A stretch of 17,662 nucleotides of DNA from Baffinella frigidus (GCA_026770585.1 MU647101.1:38515-56176), one strand, 5' to 3'. Shown: positions 7,196 through 13,260, counted from the stretch's first letter. The notes: a model not told the origin generated them from the letters alone. Numbers and translations are program-made.

Positions 7196-7310
7196 AGGTC
7201 ACAAGTGAGAATTTGCCTGAAGTTGATTCTCAGGATTCGCCAGATTTGTATGACACAGATTTGTATGAGAAACACGCGCCGAAAGTGGATAGCCAGCCGC
7301 CGCAACAACC

Positions 7311-7456
7311 ACCAACCCTTACGGCTTGGGCAAATCGACGATTTTCGATGTCCCGATTTCAAGTGGAATCGGAGCCGTTGAAGTCGGATTCCGACTTCAA
7401 CCCCCTTGAAATCCCACATCGAAAACCGTCGATTTGCCCAAGGTGTGAGGGTTGGT
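7311..7456. mobile_element. MITE family D (ACCAACCCT), copy 1
   Basis: Arms begin ACCAACCCTTACGGCTTGGG and end with the complement CAAGGTGTGAGGGTTGGT, ~60 bp each, with an extra internal GAAGTCGG palindrome. A second copy lies at 16776-16911. The flanks form a diverged direct repeat (7459-7512 and 7543-7594, TTGTACCACGAAACAC). Confidence 0.7.
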
Positions 7457-7591
7457 GGAACGTGGAGTTTGTACCACGAAACACTTTTAAGGCGAAACGT
7501 CGCGGTCTGAATTTTCAATTGTAATCCAACGTCGCCGCAACAACTTGGAGCTTGTACCACGAAACACCTTGAAAACGAAACGCCGCGGTCT

Positions 7592-7618
7592 GAAGGTCGT
7601 GATGCAGAACGCCGCAAA
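7592..7618 (-). pseudogene. Fragment of exon 5
   Basis: AAGGTCGTGATGCAGAACGC matches 5818-5845 with one or two changes. On minus it gives FAAFCITTF, the core of the exon at 5801-5892. No splice sites; a relic. Confidence 0.6.
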
Positions 7619-7756
7619 CTCTGAAAAACTGAGTTTTTCGCGTGTGATCTGGCGTGGGTAGTAAAAGAAGAAGAAGCATAATGGGGCTGGTGCATGCCCA
7701 TGCGGGTTCAAACGGTGCATAGACTATTCGATCATTGGACTTAATGCTCGAGAGGA

Positions 7757-7950
7757 ATACCGAGAGAGAGAGAGAGAGAGAGGGTGGGAAAGAGAGAGAG
7801 AGAGAACAGAGAGAGAGAGAGCGAGCGCGAGCGAGCGAGTGAGAGAGGAGGAGAGAGGGGGAGAGAGAGATTAGAAAAAAAAGATCAGCGAGAGAGAGAG
7901 AGAGAAATAGAGAGAGAGAGAGTGCGTGTGAGAGAGAGAGTGACAAACAG
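7757..7950 (+). repeat. GA microsatellite block
   Basis: GA-rich run with GCGA and GAAATA interruptions. Further GA runs follow at 8066-8126 and 8283-8335, each placed between the partial copies of exon 3. The charged (RE)n frames over it are repeat translations. Confidence 0.9.
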
Positions 7951-7983
7951 AGACAGGGTTCACGATAAACAGAGACAGGGTTG

Positions 7984-8055
7984 CGTTCACCATGAGCATG
8001 CCGCCGACAGTGAGGTAGGCGCGCGGGCGCATCTCACCTCACTGGGTGGCAACGC
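7984..8055 (-). pseudogene. 3' half of exon 3 with donor, copy 1
   Basis: On minus: ATGCGCCCGCGCGCC through GGCATGCTCATG then GTGAAC, matching the end of the exon at 8398-8497. Upstream it is replaced by a GTTGCGTTGCCACCCAGTGA block also seen in copy 2. Relic of local duplication (period ~201-206 bp). Confidence 0.65.
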
Positions 8056-8094
8056 AACGTAACGCGCGCGCGAGAGAGAGAGAGAGAGAGAAAG

Positions 8095-8129
<35 letters not shown>

Positions 8130-8184
8130 GAGAGGTGTAGGGTTGGGTTCAGGGTGCAGGGTTGGGTTCAGGGTTGGGAGGTGG

Positions 8185-8265
8185 AGTTCACCATGAGCAT
8201 GCCGCCGACAGTGAGGTAGGCGCGCGGGCGCATCTCACCTCACTCGGTGGCAACGCAACGTAACG
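8185..8265 (-). pseudogene. 3' half of exon 3 with donor, copy 2
   Basis: Same content as 7984-8055: the coding half RPRAYLTVGGMLM, the GTGAAC donor, a short CCCAACCCTGAA telomere-like tail and then GA/CT repeat. The upstream half of the exon is missing. Confidence 0.65.
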
Positions 8266-8397
8266 CGCGCGAGACACACATGGAGAGAGAGAGAGAGAGA
8301 AAGAGAGAGAGTGAGTGTGTGTGAGAGAGAGAGAGGTGTAGGGTTCGGTTCAGGGTGTAGGGTTGGCGCAGGGCTCGCTTCAGGGTTGGGAGTTCAC

Positions 8398-8497
8398 CAT
8401 GAGCATGCCGCCGACAGTGAGGTAGGCGCGCGGGCGCATCTGCACACTCTCCTTCTCCTCCAGCTCCGCGATCCCCGCCGACGCCGGCTTCATGTAC
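8398..8497 (-). CDS. Exon 3: charged loop and start of second hydrophobic segment
   Basis: The acceptor AACAACAG precedes base 8497 and the donor ATG-GTGAAC follows base 8398. The 100 bp exon is one base (completing Gly from exon 2) plus 33 codons: YMKPASAGIAELEEKESVQ, then MRPRAYLTVGGMLM. The first two thirds form a charged loop; the end enters a membrane segment that exon 4 continues. Phase agreement on both sides is the main support. Partial copies flank it: two of the 3' half (7984-8055, 8185-8265) and one of the 5' half (8725-8797). Confidence 0.7.
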
Positions 8498-8530
8498 CTG
8501 TTGTTACAACACACATTTAAGGTAAAGACC

Positions 8531-8582
8531 TGGGATCCTACGGTAGGCAACCCGTAGGGGCATAGGGGGGTTCCTACGGATA
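8531..8582 (-). repeat. Dispersed block, inverted copy of 1784-1838
   Basis: GGATCCTACGGTAGGCAACC to GGGGTTCCTACGGATA is the reverse complement of the block near 1790. It lies just upstream of exon 3 in the second intron. Confidence 0.6.
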
Positions 8583-8689
8583 AGGTAACGGACCAGCCTG
8601 TTTCGCTGCAGCCGGTGGACCGAGAAGCCCCACCACAGGTATCCGACACAGTCCGTTCCAACCCACCTCTTATACAAGAGATTTAGCGG

Positions 8690-9015
8690 CGTCGTGCACC
8701 ATTTTACAACACAAGTAGAGGCGGCATCTGCACACTCTCCTTCTCCTCCAGCTCTGCGATCCCCGCCGACGCCGGCTTCATGTACCTGTTTTACAATGTT
8801 TTACAATGTTTTACAACACATTTAGAGGCGTCATTTTACAGCATATTCAGAGGCGCCGTGCGCCAATTTACAACACGTGTACCTGATTTTACAACACATT
8901 TAGAGGGTGCATGACCTGTTTTACAACACATGTACCTGTTTTGCAACACATTTTACAACATGCACCTGTTCTACATCACATGTACAGGCGTCATACACCA
9001 ATTTACAACAGCCGT
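8690..9015 (-). repeat. Degenerate array containing an intron acceptor and exon start
   Basis: TTTTACAACACAT(T)TAGAGG and ATGTACCTGTTTTACAAC units alternate about ten times. On minus the second unit reads GTTGTAAAACAG-GTACAT, i.e. the acceptor and first bases of exon 3. One copy (8725-8797) carries the whole 5' half of exon 3 (YMKPASAGIAELEEKESVQM). No independent gene. Confidence 0.65.
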
Positions 9016-9042
9016 TCAAGGGTCATGCGCCAGTCTCGTCAC

Positions 9043-9357
9043 GGTCGGGAGGGAGAGGGAGGGAGGGAGGGAGAGAGAGAGAGAGAGGGAGGGAGAGAGA
9101 GAGAGAGGGAGCGAGAGAGAGAGCGGGAGAGGGAGAGGGAGGGAGAGAGAGAGAGGGAGGGAGGGAGGGAGGGAGGGAGGGAGAGAGGGAGAGAGCGAGA
9201 GAGGATGCGCTGCTCGGCCAGACCGAGGGCATCGCGTATGATCACTACTGCCCGCTCGTCCACGGTCGGGAGGGAGAGAGAGAGGGAGGGAGGGAGGGAG
9301 AGAGGGAGAGAGAGAGAGGGAGAGGGAGGGAGGGAGAGAGGGAGGGAGACAGAGCGA
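9043..9357 (+). repeat. GA/GGGA microsatellite block around an exon-like segment
   Basis: Two GA/GAGGG arrays (9043-9203 and 9268-9357) flank the unique stretch 9204-9264. CGTC(CA)ACGGTCGGGAGGG occurs at the start of both arrays. Long frames of Arg/Glu/Gly or Ser/Pro/Leu here are translations of the arrays. Confidence 0.85.
9204..9264 (+). CDS. Possible orphan exon on plus strand
   Basis: Between an AG (end of a GA array) and a GT (CACG-GTCGGG), 61 bp encode DALLGQTEGIAYDHYCPLVH plus one base. The codon use and composition look protein-like, and unlike the arrays around it. The DHYCP string recalls the palmitoyltransferase active-site motif, but the Cys residues that should precede it are absent, so I do not assign it. 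A 3' scrap of the same stretch recurs at 9028-9043. Orientation is opposite to the main gene. Confidence 0.3.
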
Positions 9358-9373
9358 GCCAGGCCCACGAGGG

Positions 9374-9424
9374 GCGATGATGCTGCTGTTCTCGGAGATC
9401 AAGGCGGTGCTTGTGTGCCGGCAA
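9374..9424 (+). pseudogene. Inverted partial copy of exon 2
   Basis: GGCGATGATGCTGCTGTTC through GTGCTTGTGTGCCGG on plus matches the first two thirds of the exon at 10479-10584 (MLLFSEIKAVLVCR). It is preceded, as are the minus-strand copies, by GGCCCACGAG and a GA array. It is therefore an inverted duplicate of a whole exon-plus-array unit. Confidence 0.65.
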
Positions 9425-9639
9425 AACCACAGACACAGAGTCGCGCATGGGCAGACAACGGCGTACATTGCAACACGCGAAACACAGGTTCTCCTCCAGG
9501 ACGGCAACTACACCGGGCACATGCTGTACTTCCAGGAAAATCTTTCATGAGGTGACTGTCGTGGGACTCTCGCTGTGTACCAGGGGAACCCTTATTTGTC
9601 AACAGCTTCGTACCAGGTAGAGCGCCGTGCAGAGAAGTT

Positions 9640-9760
9640 GACCACGGGAAATAATGGAAAATCGAAAAATTGGAGCCATTTTGTCAACTTTTGAGAAATT
9701 TAGTGCCATGAATTTCTCAAAAGTGGACGAAATGGCTCCAATTTCCCCATTTCCCCGGTA
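9640..9760. mobile_element. Inverted-repeat element with GGAGCC(A)TTT arms
   Basis: Arms of ~50 bp: ACGGGAAATAATGG...ATTGGAGCCATTTTGTC, then CTTTTGAGAAATT and the reverse of all three, ending CCCCATTTCCCCGGTA. Short loop. Probably a MITE; ends not exact. Confidence 0.65.
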
Positions 9761-9825
9761 CGAATAGTGCAGCTTAAGGCTCGAGAGTAATCACGAGAGA
9801 GGGTTCAGAGGTTACACCCCCGGTA

Positions 9826-9852
9826 TTGTGCAGCTGCTTCCGGAAGTCCTAG
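9826..9852 (-). pseudogene. 3' scrap of exon 2
   Basis: ATTGTGCAGCTGCTTCCGG and AAGTCCTA match the end of exon 2 (DFRKQLH). Homology stops within the codon after DFR on one side and just beyond the donor on the other. Confidence 0.6.
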
Positions 9853-9853
9853 T

Positions 9854-9930
9854 TAGACACTAGACACTAGACACTAGTCACTAGTCACTAGTCACTAGAC
9901 ACTAGTCACTAGTCACTAGACACTAGTCTA
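9854..9930. repeat. Heptamer array (A/T)CACTAG
   Basis: About ten 7-bp units in which only the first base alternates between A and T. Confidence 0.85.
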
Positions 9931-10014
9931 GTGCAGCGTTGTGGACGGCGTGCGACGGGGGTTTGGGGCTCAGGGCTCAGGGTTGAGAGTTCAAATCCTC
10001 GGGTTTAAGGTGAA

Positions 10015-10080
10015 ACTTTCTGGCAATGAAATTTACTACCCATAATGAGTTTTACTAGTAATATTAAAGCATTCTTGTAG
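10015..10080. mobile_element. Truncated MITE family A copy
   Basis: TGGCAATGAAATTTACTAC, then TTTTACTAGTAATATTAAAG and CATTCTTGTAG match the left arm and loop of family A (best to the copy at 15339-15479). The outer ends and right arm are missing. Confidence 0.6.
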
Positions 10081-10117
10081 GTGGTGCCCAACCAGCAAAG
10101 GTCACCCCTCGCGGGCC

Positions 10118-10297
10118 TGGCTCTCTCTCTCTCTCCCCCTCCCTCTCTCCCTCCCTCTCTCGCTCTCTCGCTCTCTCTCTCTCTCCCTCTCTCTCTCTCC
10201 ATCCCTCCCTCCCTCGCTCTCTCTGTCTCCCTCCCCCCCCCTGTCTCTCTCCCTCCCTCCCTCCCTCCCTCCCTCTCTCTCTCCCCCTCTCTCGCAC
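10118..10297 (-). repeat. CT (plus) / GA (minus) microsatellite block
   Basis: CT/CCCT-rich run directly following, on minus, the donor-like GTGCGAGAG of the exon 2 copy at 10312-10390. Another run at 10399-10472 follows exon 2 itself. Confidence 0.9.
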
Positions 10298-10311
10298 CCG
10301 TTATCGTGCAG

Positions 10312-10390
10312 CTGCTTTCGGAAGTCCTGATCGCGGCACAAAAGCACCACCTTGATCTCCGAGAAGAGCAGCATCATCGCCCCGATGCCA
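10312..10390 (-). pseudogene. Partial copy of exon 2
   Basis: On minus this reads GIGAMMLLFSEIKVVLLC and on through DQDFRKQLHDNG to a GTGCGAGAG donor-like end. The first ~10 codons and the acceptor of exon 2 are replaced by GGCCCACGAG. Coding changes are conservative (A to V, V to L), so the copy may have been under selection or be recent. Confidence 0.55.
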
Positions 10391-10478
10391 CTCGTGGGCC
10401 TCTCCCTCTCTCTCTCTCCCCCTCCCTCTCCCTCTCCCTCTCCCTCCCTCCCTCCCTCCCTCTCCCTCTCTCGCGCAC

Positions 10479-10584
10479 CCGTTATCGTGCAGTTGCTTCC
10501 GGAAGTCCTGATCGCGGCACACAAGCACCGCCTTGATCTCCGAGAACAGCAGCATGATAGCTCCAATGACAAACGTCGTCAGCC
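10479..10584 (-). CDS. Exon 2: rest of first hydrophobic segment and loop
   Basis: The acceptor AAACCAG lies in the last heptamer of a telomere-like array and the donor is AACGG-GTGCGC. The 106 bp exon is two bases, 34 codons and two bases: LTTFVIGAIMLLFSEIKAVL, then VCRDQDFRKQLHDN. The two leading bases complete Gly with exon 1 (...MGI-G-LTTF) and the two trailing bases complete Gly with exon 3 (HDN-G-YMK). One hydrophobic helix is followed by a polar, charged loop. Partial copies lie at 10312-10390 and 9826-9852 on minus and at 9374-9424 on plus. Confidence 0.7.
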
Positions 10585-10768
10585 CTGGTTTAGGGTGTAG
10601 GGTTTAGGGTTTAGGGTTTAGGGTTTAGGGTTTGGGGTTTAGGGTTTGGGTTTTAGGGTTTAGGGTTTAGGGTTTGGGGTTTAGGGTTGAGGGTTTGGGG
10701 TTTGGGGTTTAGGGTTTAGGGTTTAGGGGTTAGGGTTTAGGGTTTTGGGTTTAGGGTTCAGGGTTTAC
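10585..10768 (-). repeat. Intron composed of telomere-like repeat (184 bp)
   Basis: On minus it begins GTAAACCCTGAACCC and ends CCCTAAACCAG, precisely between a coding segment ending ATCG and one starting GGCTG. The join restores an uninterrupted hydrophobic helix. On plus the whole interval is degenerate TTTAGGG heptamers (TTTGGGG, TTCAGGG, TTGAGGG, TGTAGGG). Confidence 0.75.
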
Positions 10769-10817
10769 CGATCCCCATCCAGGTCCCGATCTCCGCCGCA
10801 AAGTCAGAGTGTGCTTT
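10769..10817 (-). CDS. Exon 1, duplicate b (alternative or relic)
   Basis: Same length (49 bp), same acceptor (CCCCTTGCAG) and same donor (ATCG-GTAAAC) as 11018-11066. It encodes KAHSDFAAEIGTWMGI. It is the copy nearest exon 2. Because 49 is not a multiple of three, only one of the two copies can be included in a given transcript, so they would be mutually exclusive if both are used. The charged Glu inside the hydrophobic run makes this copy look less constrained. Confidence 0.5.
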
Positions 10818-10916
10818 CTGCAAGGGGGGTTTGTACCAACTTTCCGAAATCTCGATTGTTCTCTGGGGAGAAAGTCCACTTGAGAACTTTCAGAACCGTC
10901 AGAATCTGTCGATTTC

Positions 10917-10985
10917 TCCTGTAAGCCAGTCAACGATTTCTCCTGTAAGACAGTCAACGATTTCTCCTGTAAGCCAGTCAGCGCT
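10917..10985. repeat. Three 24-bp tandem units between the exon 1 duplicates
   Basis: TTTCTCCTGTAAGCCAGTCA occurs three times (with ACG or GCG after it). On minus this is TGACTGGCTTACAGGAGAAA, which contains pyrimidine-poor CAG sites only. No function assigned. Confidence 0.75.
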
Positions 10986-11017
10986 AGACTCTTGCGTGGT
11001 GAGGGTTTGGGGTTTAC

Positions 11018-11066
11018 CGATCCCCATCCAGATCCCGATCCCCGCCGCGAAGTCTGGGTGCGCTTT
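11018..11066 (-). CDS. Exon 1, duplicate a: start of first hydrophobic segment
   Basis: A 13-C pyrimidine tract leads to a CTGGCAG acceptor; the donor is ATCG-GTAAAC. It encodes KAHPDFAAGIGIWMGI plus one base, starting in phase 0. Spliced to exon 2 it gives a continuous hydrophobic run (IGIWMGIGLTTFVIGAIMLL). The acceptor is the strongest seen in the gene. An exon with a phase-0 end must precede it; the acidic exon at 11622-11737 ends in phase 2 with its best donor, so another exon or a different donor is needed. Confidence 0.55.
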
Positions 11067-11095
11067 CTGCCAGGGGGGGGGGGGGCACGAAAGAT

Positions 11096-11237
11096 TCCTC
11101 TCTCTCTTTGCCCTTCTCTCTCTCGCGCGCTCTCTCTCTCTCGCTCTGTCTCTCTCTCGCTCGCTCTCTCTCTCTCTCTCTCTGGCGCGCTCTCTCTCTC
11201 TCTCTCTCCCTCCCTCCCTCTCCCTCTCTCTCTCCTC
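11096..11237 (-). repeat. CT (plus) / GA (minus) microsatellite block
   Basis: CT/CG-CT runs upstream of exon 1 on the minus strand. 11238-11620 beyond it is GC-rich with short GAGGCGAGGA and poly-G runs. The 222-codon minus frame across it is not supported as coding by anything I can see. Confidence 0.85.
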
Positions 11238-11621
11238 AGGGCGGCGCAGAGCGGGCACACCCCAGCAAGGAGAGGCGAGGAGAGGCGAGGAGGGCGGTGT
11301 GCGGGGGGGGTGATCCAGCGAGGCTGCATTGATCAAGGGGGGGGGATATCCGCCGAGGCTCTGAGGGCGGATGGGGTAGAGAAGCGGGAAGAGAGTGGCG
11401 GTTGCGAGAGTGAGCGGTGTGAAGACTGCAGTGGAGGAGGGGACGGAGATGTGCGATAGTGGCTGAGAGACACAGGTTGAGGGAGTGGGACGGGCGGCGT
11501 TCTCCCGAGGGTGATGCAAGGGCTCGGGTGGAGAAGCGCGTTTGGTTGGCGGGGGAGAAGTGGGCACAGACTGCTGGAGTGGGGCTCGCTGGGGGATCGC
11601 GGGTGGGGTCGCGCCTGGTAC

Positions 11622-11737
11622 GCGGCTAGGTTGCCGATCGCATGCCGGAGGTTGAAATCCTTGACCTCCTCCTCCTCGGGAGACTCGCCGCCCCCATCAG
11701 CATCAGCATCAGCATCAGCATCCTCCTCGTCCTGGGC
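11622..11737 (-). CDS. Possible acidic exon of the same gene
   Basis: After a GCGCAG acceptor (11738-11739) the minus frame reads AQDEED, then four Ala-Asp pairs, GGGESPEEEE and VKDFNLRHAIGNLA, ending at GCCGC-GTACCA. An in-frame TGA lies just upstream (11744-11746), consistent with an intron end there. The 116 bp segment ends in phase 2, which does not fit exon 1. A GAG-GTCAAG donor after the EEEE run would fit (phase 0) but would drop the VKDFNLRHAIGNLA part. The Ala-Asp run comes from a CAT/CAG-type hexamer repeat and may vary in length. Confidence 0.4.
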
Positions 11738-11743
11738 CTGCGC

Positions 11744-12094
11744 TCAAACCGCCGCATCAGTCTCGACTCCAGCCCTGGCTTCCCGAGCGGTCATGTCCCT
11801 TGGGCGGCGCGGGCCTCGGGGCGTTGAAAACAGCTCGGGGGGCCACATTCCAACGCCAGCTGCGTCCCCCGCCCAGAGACATGATGCCCACACGGGACCC
11901 TGAGAGCGCAGACCCGCCATCCCGTGACCATGTCGCTGGGGGGGAACACTCTCACGGCCTCCCACGACACCCGGGCGCCCTGGGAAGAACGAGAAAGCCT
12001 GGCGATGAGGTGGGGGGCGCACCAGGGAGTAGGCCGGGAGGGTTAGGAGGAGAGACACGAGTAGGAGCCCGAGGAGCCTTCGTCGCATGGCCAT
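11744..12094 (-). CDS. Possible first exon with signal peptide
   Basis: An ATG at 12094 starts MAMRRRLLGLLLVSLLLTLP followed by AYS, a textbook secretory signal: basic start, ~14-residue Leu-rich core, small-residue cleavage site. The frame stays open to a TGA at 11744. A donor CTG-GTGCGC occurs soon after the signal. A strong acceptor (CGTTCTTCCCAG) 45 bases later opens another frame beginning GARVSWEAVRVFPPSD, so the exact exon end is uncertain. If joined to the exons below it would place the product in the secretory system. In algae with complex plastids such a signal can also head a plastid-targeting sequence. Confidence 0.35.
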   Translation of the reverse strand: MAMRRRLLGLLLVSLLLTLPAYSLVRPPPHRQAFSFFPGRPGVVGGRESVPPQRHGHGMAGLRSQGPVWASCLWAGDAAGVGMWPPELFSTPRGPRRPRDMTAREARAGVETDAAV

Positions 12095-12126
12095 GCTGCC
12101 AAGGGGCACCTGTCAACTTTGGTCTT

Positions 12127-12165
12127 CAAAAGTTGTTCACTTTTGCCGATGGCAACTTTTGAATT
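12127..12165. repeat. Small inverted repeat CAAAAGTTG / CAACTTTTG
   Basis: A compact hairpin just upstream of the proposed start of the minus-strand gene. 12170-12800 contains no feature I can support; the 254-codon minus frame there is Arg/Ser-rich without domain signs. Confidence 0.45.
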
Positions 12166-12819
12166 TCAACTGAAAATCTTTGGAAAATCTTCAATCGCAG
12201 CTCCTTCCTGTTTGGCCCGGATTGGGGGACAGAGACAAGCAGACGCGCCCGCGGTTGTAGCCCCGCTCGATAGGTGCATGTCCCCGCGCCCCTCCCAATG
12301 GTGCTGCATCCTTGGACTCACGATGTACCTGCCTCGTCGCGCGCTGTCCGAGCAAGAGAGGTTCAGCACCTGAACGCTGCGCTGTGTTTGAGACGTGTGG
12401 TGCCGTGGCTTGGGGTGCGGCAGTAGATGGTGGATAGTGTCGTGGGTAGAGAAACGGGGGTGTTTTGTGTCTGTGCTTCTGTTGCACAGAAATGTGGATT
12501 TGCCCACCAGCGCGCTGCGGCACCTCCCAGTGGCCGAGGCCTTGCGCCAGAAATCCCTTGCGCAAGTCCCCGAGAGTGGCTCCCTCTCGTCTAGTCTAGG
12601 CTGCCGGGCCAACTTCCTCAAATCAACGAGCGATCTTGCTCGAACCCTCCTGCCCCATCCTCTTCTCCCCACGAAACGCGGCGAGAGCAGTTCGCATTGC
12701 TTCCTCGCTCTAAGGAGGCGGGCCGCTGGAGGCGAGGCTGCACACCTTGCTGACGCGCGCTCTTGTGCGAAGATAAGCGATGGCTGACGCGGGCTCGTGT
12801 GTGCAGGTAGATAAGCGAG

Positions 12820-12996
12820 ATGGCGACGGATGTGCGGGACAAGGCGGACGCGGCCGAGCAAGCGATGCGGCGGAACGCCGAGGAGCGCGACAGGCGAGGC
12901 CTCCTCGCGACGATAGCCTGTGTTGATCAAATCGACCTGTTTCGAAAGTCAACCCACCCACACATCCGTCAACTTGTCCCGACATCCGGCCCATAA
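12820..12996 (+). CDS. Small hydrophilic ORF or first exon
   Basis: ATG at 12820 begins MATDVRDKADAAEQAMRRNA and EERDRRGLL, a charged, probably helical 29-residue stretch. The frame then runs into the MITE at 12906-13060 and stops at TAA (12994), total 58 codons. The last 30 residues are therefore transposon-derived. The leader is a tandem duplication: GCTGACGCG, TGTG and AGATAAGCGA occur twice before the ATG, and the first copy has its own ATG (12779). It may be the broken 5' exon of a gene. No family recognised. Confidence 0.35.
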   Translation: MATDVRDKADAAEQAMRRNAEERDRRGLLATIACVDQIDLFRKSTHPHIRQLVPTSGP

Positions 12997-13060
12997 TACT
13001 TTTAGTGGTGCAGACATAATAGAAAGACGGATCGGATTTGATACACTTGTTATCGTCGCG
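12906..13060. mobile_element. MITE family C, copy 2
   Basis: Arms CGCGACGATAGCCTGTGTTG and GATACACTTGTTATCGTCGC. The interior shares AATACTTTTAG and ATAATA-AAAGAC motifs with the copy at 6530-6701. It sits over the end of a small open frame. Confidence 0.7.
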
Positions 13061-13097
13061 TGGCTACCTCTGCTTCAGTTGGGTTGACAGCCTGTTC

Positions 13098-13260
13098 TCA
13101 AGTTTTATCTCAGAAAAAGGATTCTAAAATTCGTTTTCTCAAGTCAATTCCTGTACAAATTCGTCAACTTTTTCTTTTCTCTACCCATAAGTTGACATAT
13201 TTGAAGGGGAATTGACTTCAGAAAACGAATTTTAGAATCCCTTTTTTGAGATAAAGTTGA
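13098..13260. mobile_element. Inverted-repeat element (TTTATCTCAGAAAAAGG)
   Basis: Arms of ~55 bp: AGTTTTATCTCAGAAAAAGG, ATTCTAAAATTCGTTTTC and TCAAGTCAATTCC, with inverse copies on the right; loop ~50 bp. No further copy in the window. Confidence 0.75.

Larger units (their letters stand above)
4502..12094 (-). other. Candidate multi-exon gene for a four-helix membrane protein
   Basis: Coding segments on the minus strand join in phase: 11018-11066 (phase 0 to 1), 10479-10584 (1 to 2), 8398-8497 (2 to 0), 6135-6191 (0 to 0), 5801-5892 (0 to 2), 4878-4959 (2 to 0), and tentatively 4502-4537 with TGA. Each junction has GT...AG ends. Together they encode about 173 residues with four hydrophobic segments and a ~45-residue charged loop between the first and second. 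Upstream, an acidic exon and a signal-peptide-like start may belong to the same gene, but their joins are unproven. The family was not identified: TMEM43, TVP15/COPI-associated and Got1-like proteins were considered from local resemblance and none is supported well enough. Most exons have partial copies nearby, so it could also be a decaying or recently rearranged locus. Confidence 0.6.

Noticed and set aside
6847-7524. 225-codon plus-strand frame
   Set aside because: It is built from a duplicated ~73 bp repeat and a MITE (7311-7456), without any domain signs.
4878-8497. TMEM43 (DUF1625) assignment
   Set aside because: A few spaced Gly/Leu/Pro residues match the C-terminal helices, but the large lumenal domain expected between first and later helices is missing, and no search could be run.
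9204-9264. DHHC/DHYC palmitoyltransferase
   Set aside because: The DHYCP string is present, but the upstream cysteines of the zinc-binding domain and the following conserved Asn/Gly residues are not.
8907-9555. Long plus-strand frames rich in Arg, Glu and Gly, and matching minus frames of Ser, Pro, Leu
   Set aside because: They are translations of GA/GGGA microsatellites in all frames. Only 9204-9264 within them has non-repeat composition.
10081-11459. Frames of 130-220 codons over the CT arrays
   Set aside because: Same reason: Ser/Leu/Pro or Arg/Glu repeats from microsatellites. The true coding parts are the short exons listed.
12166-12930. 254-codon minus-strand open frame
   Set aside because: It is Arg/Ser/His-rich with no domain, signal or repeat structure, it crosses a MITE end, and it lies in GC-rich DNA where long chance frames are common.
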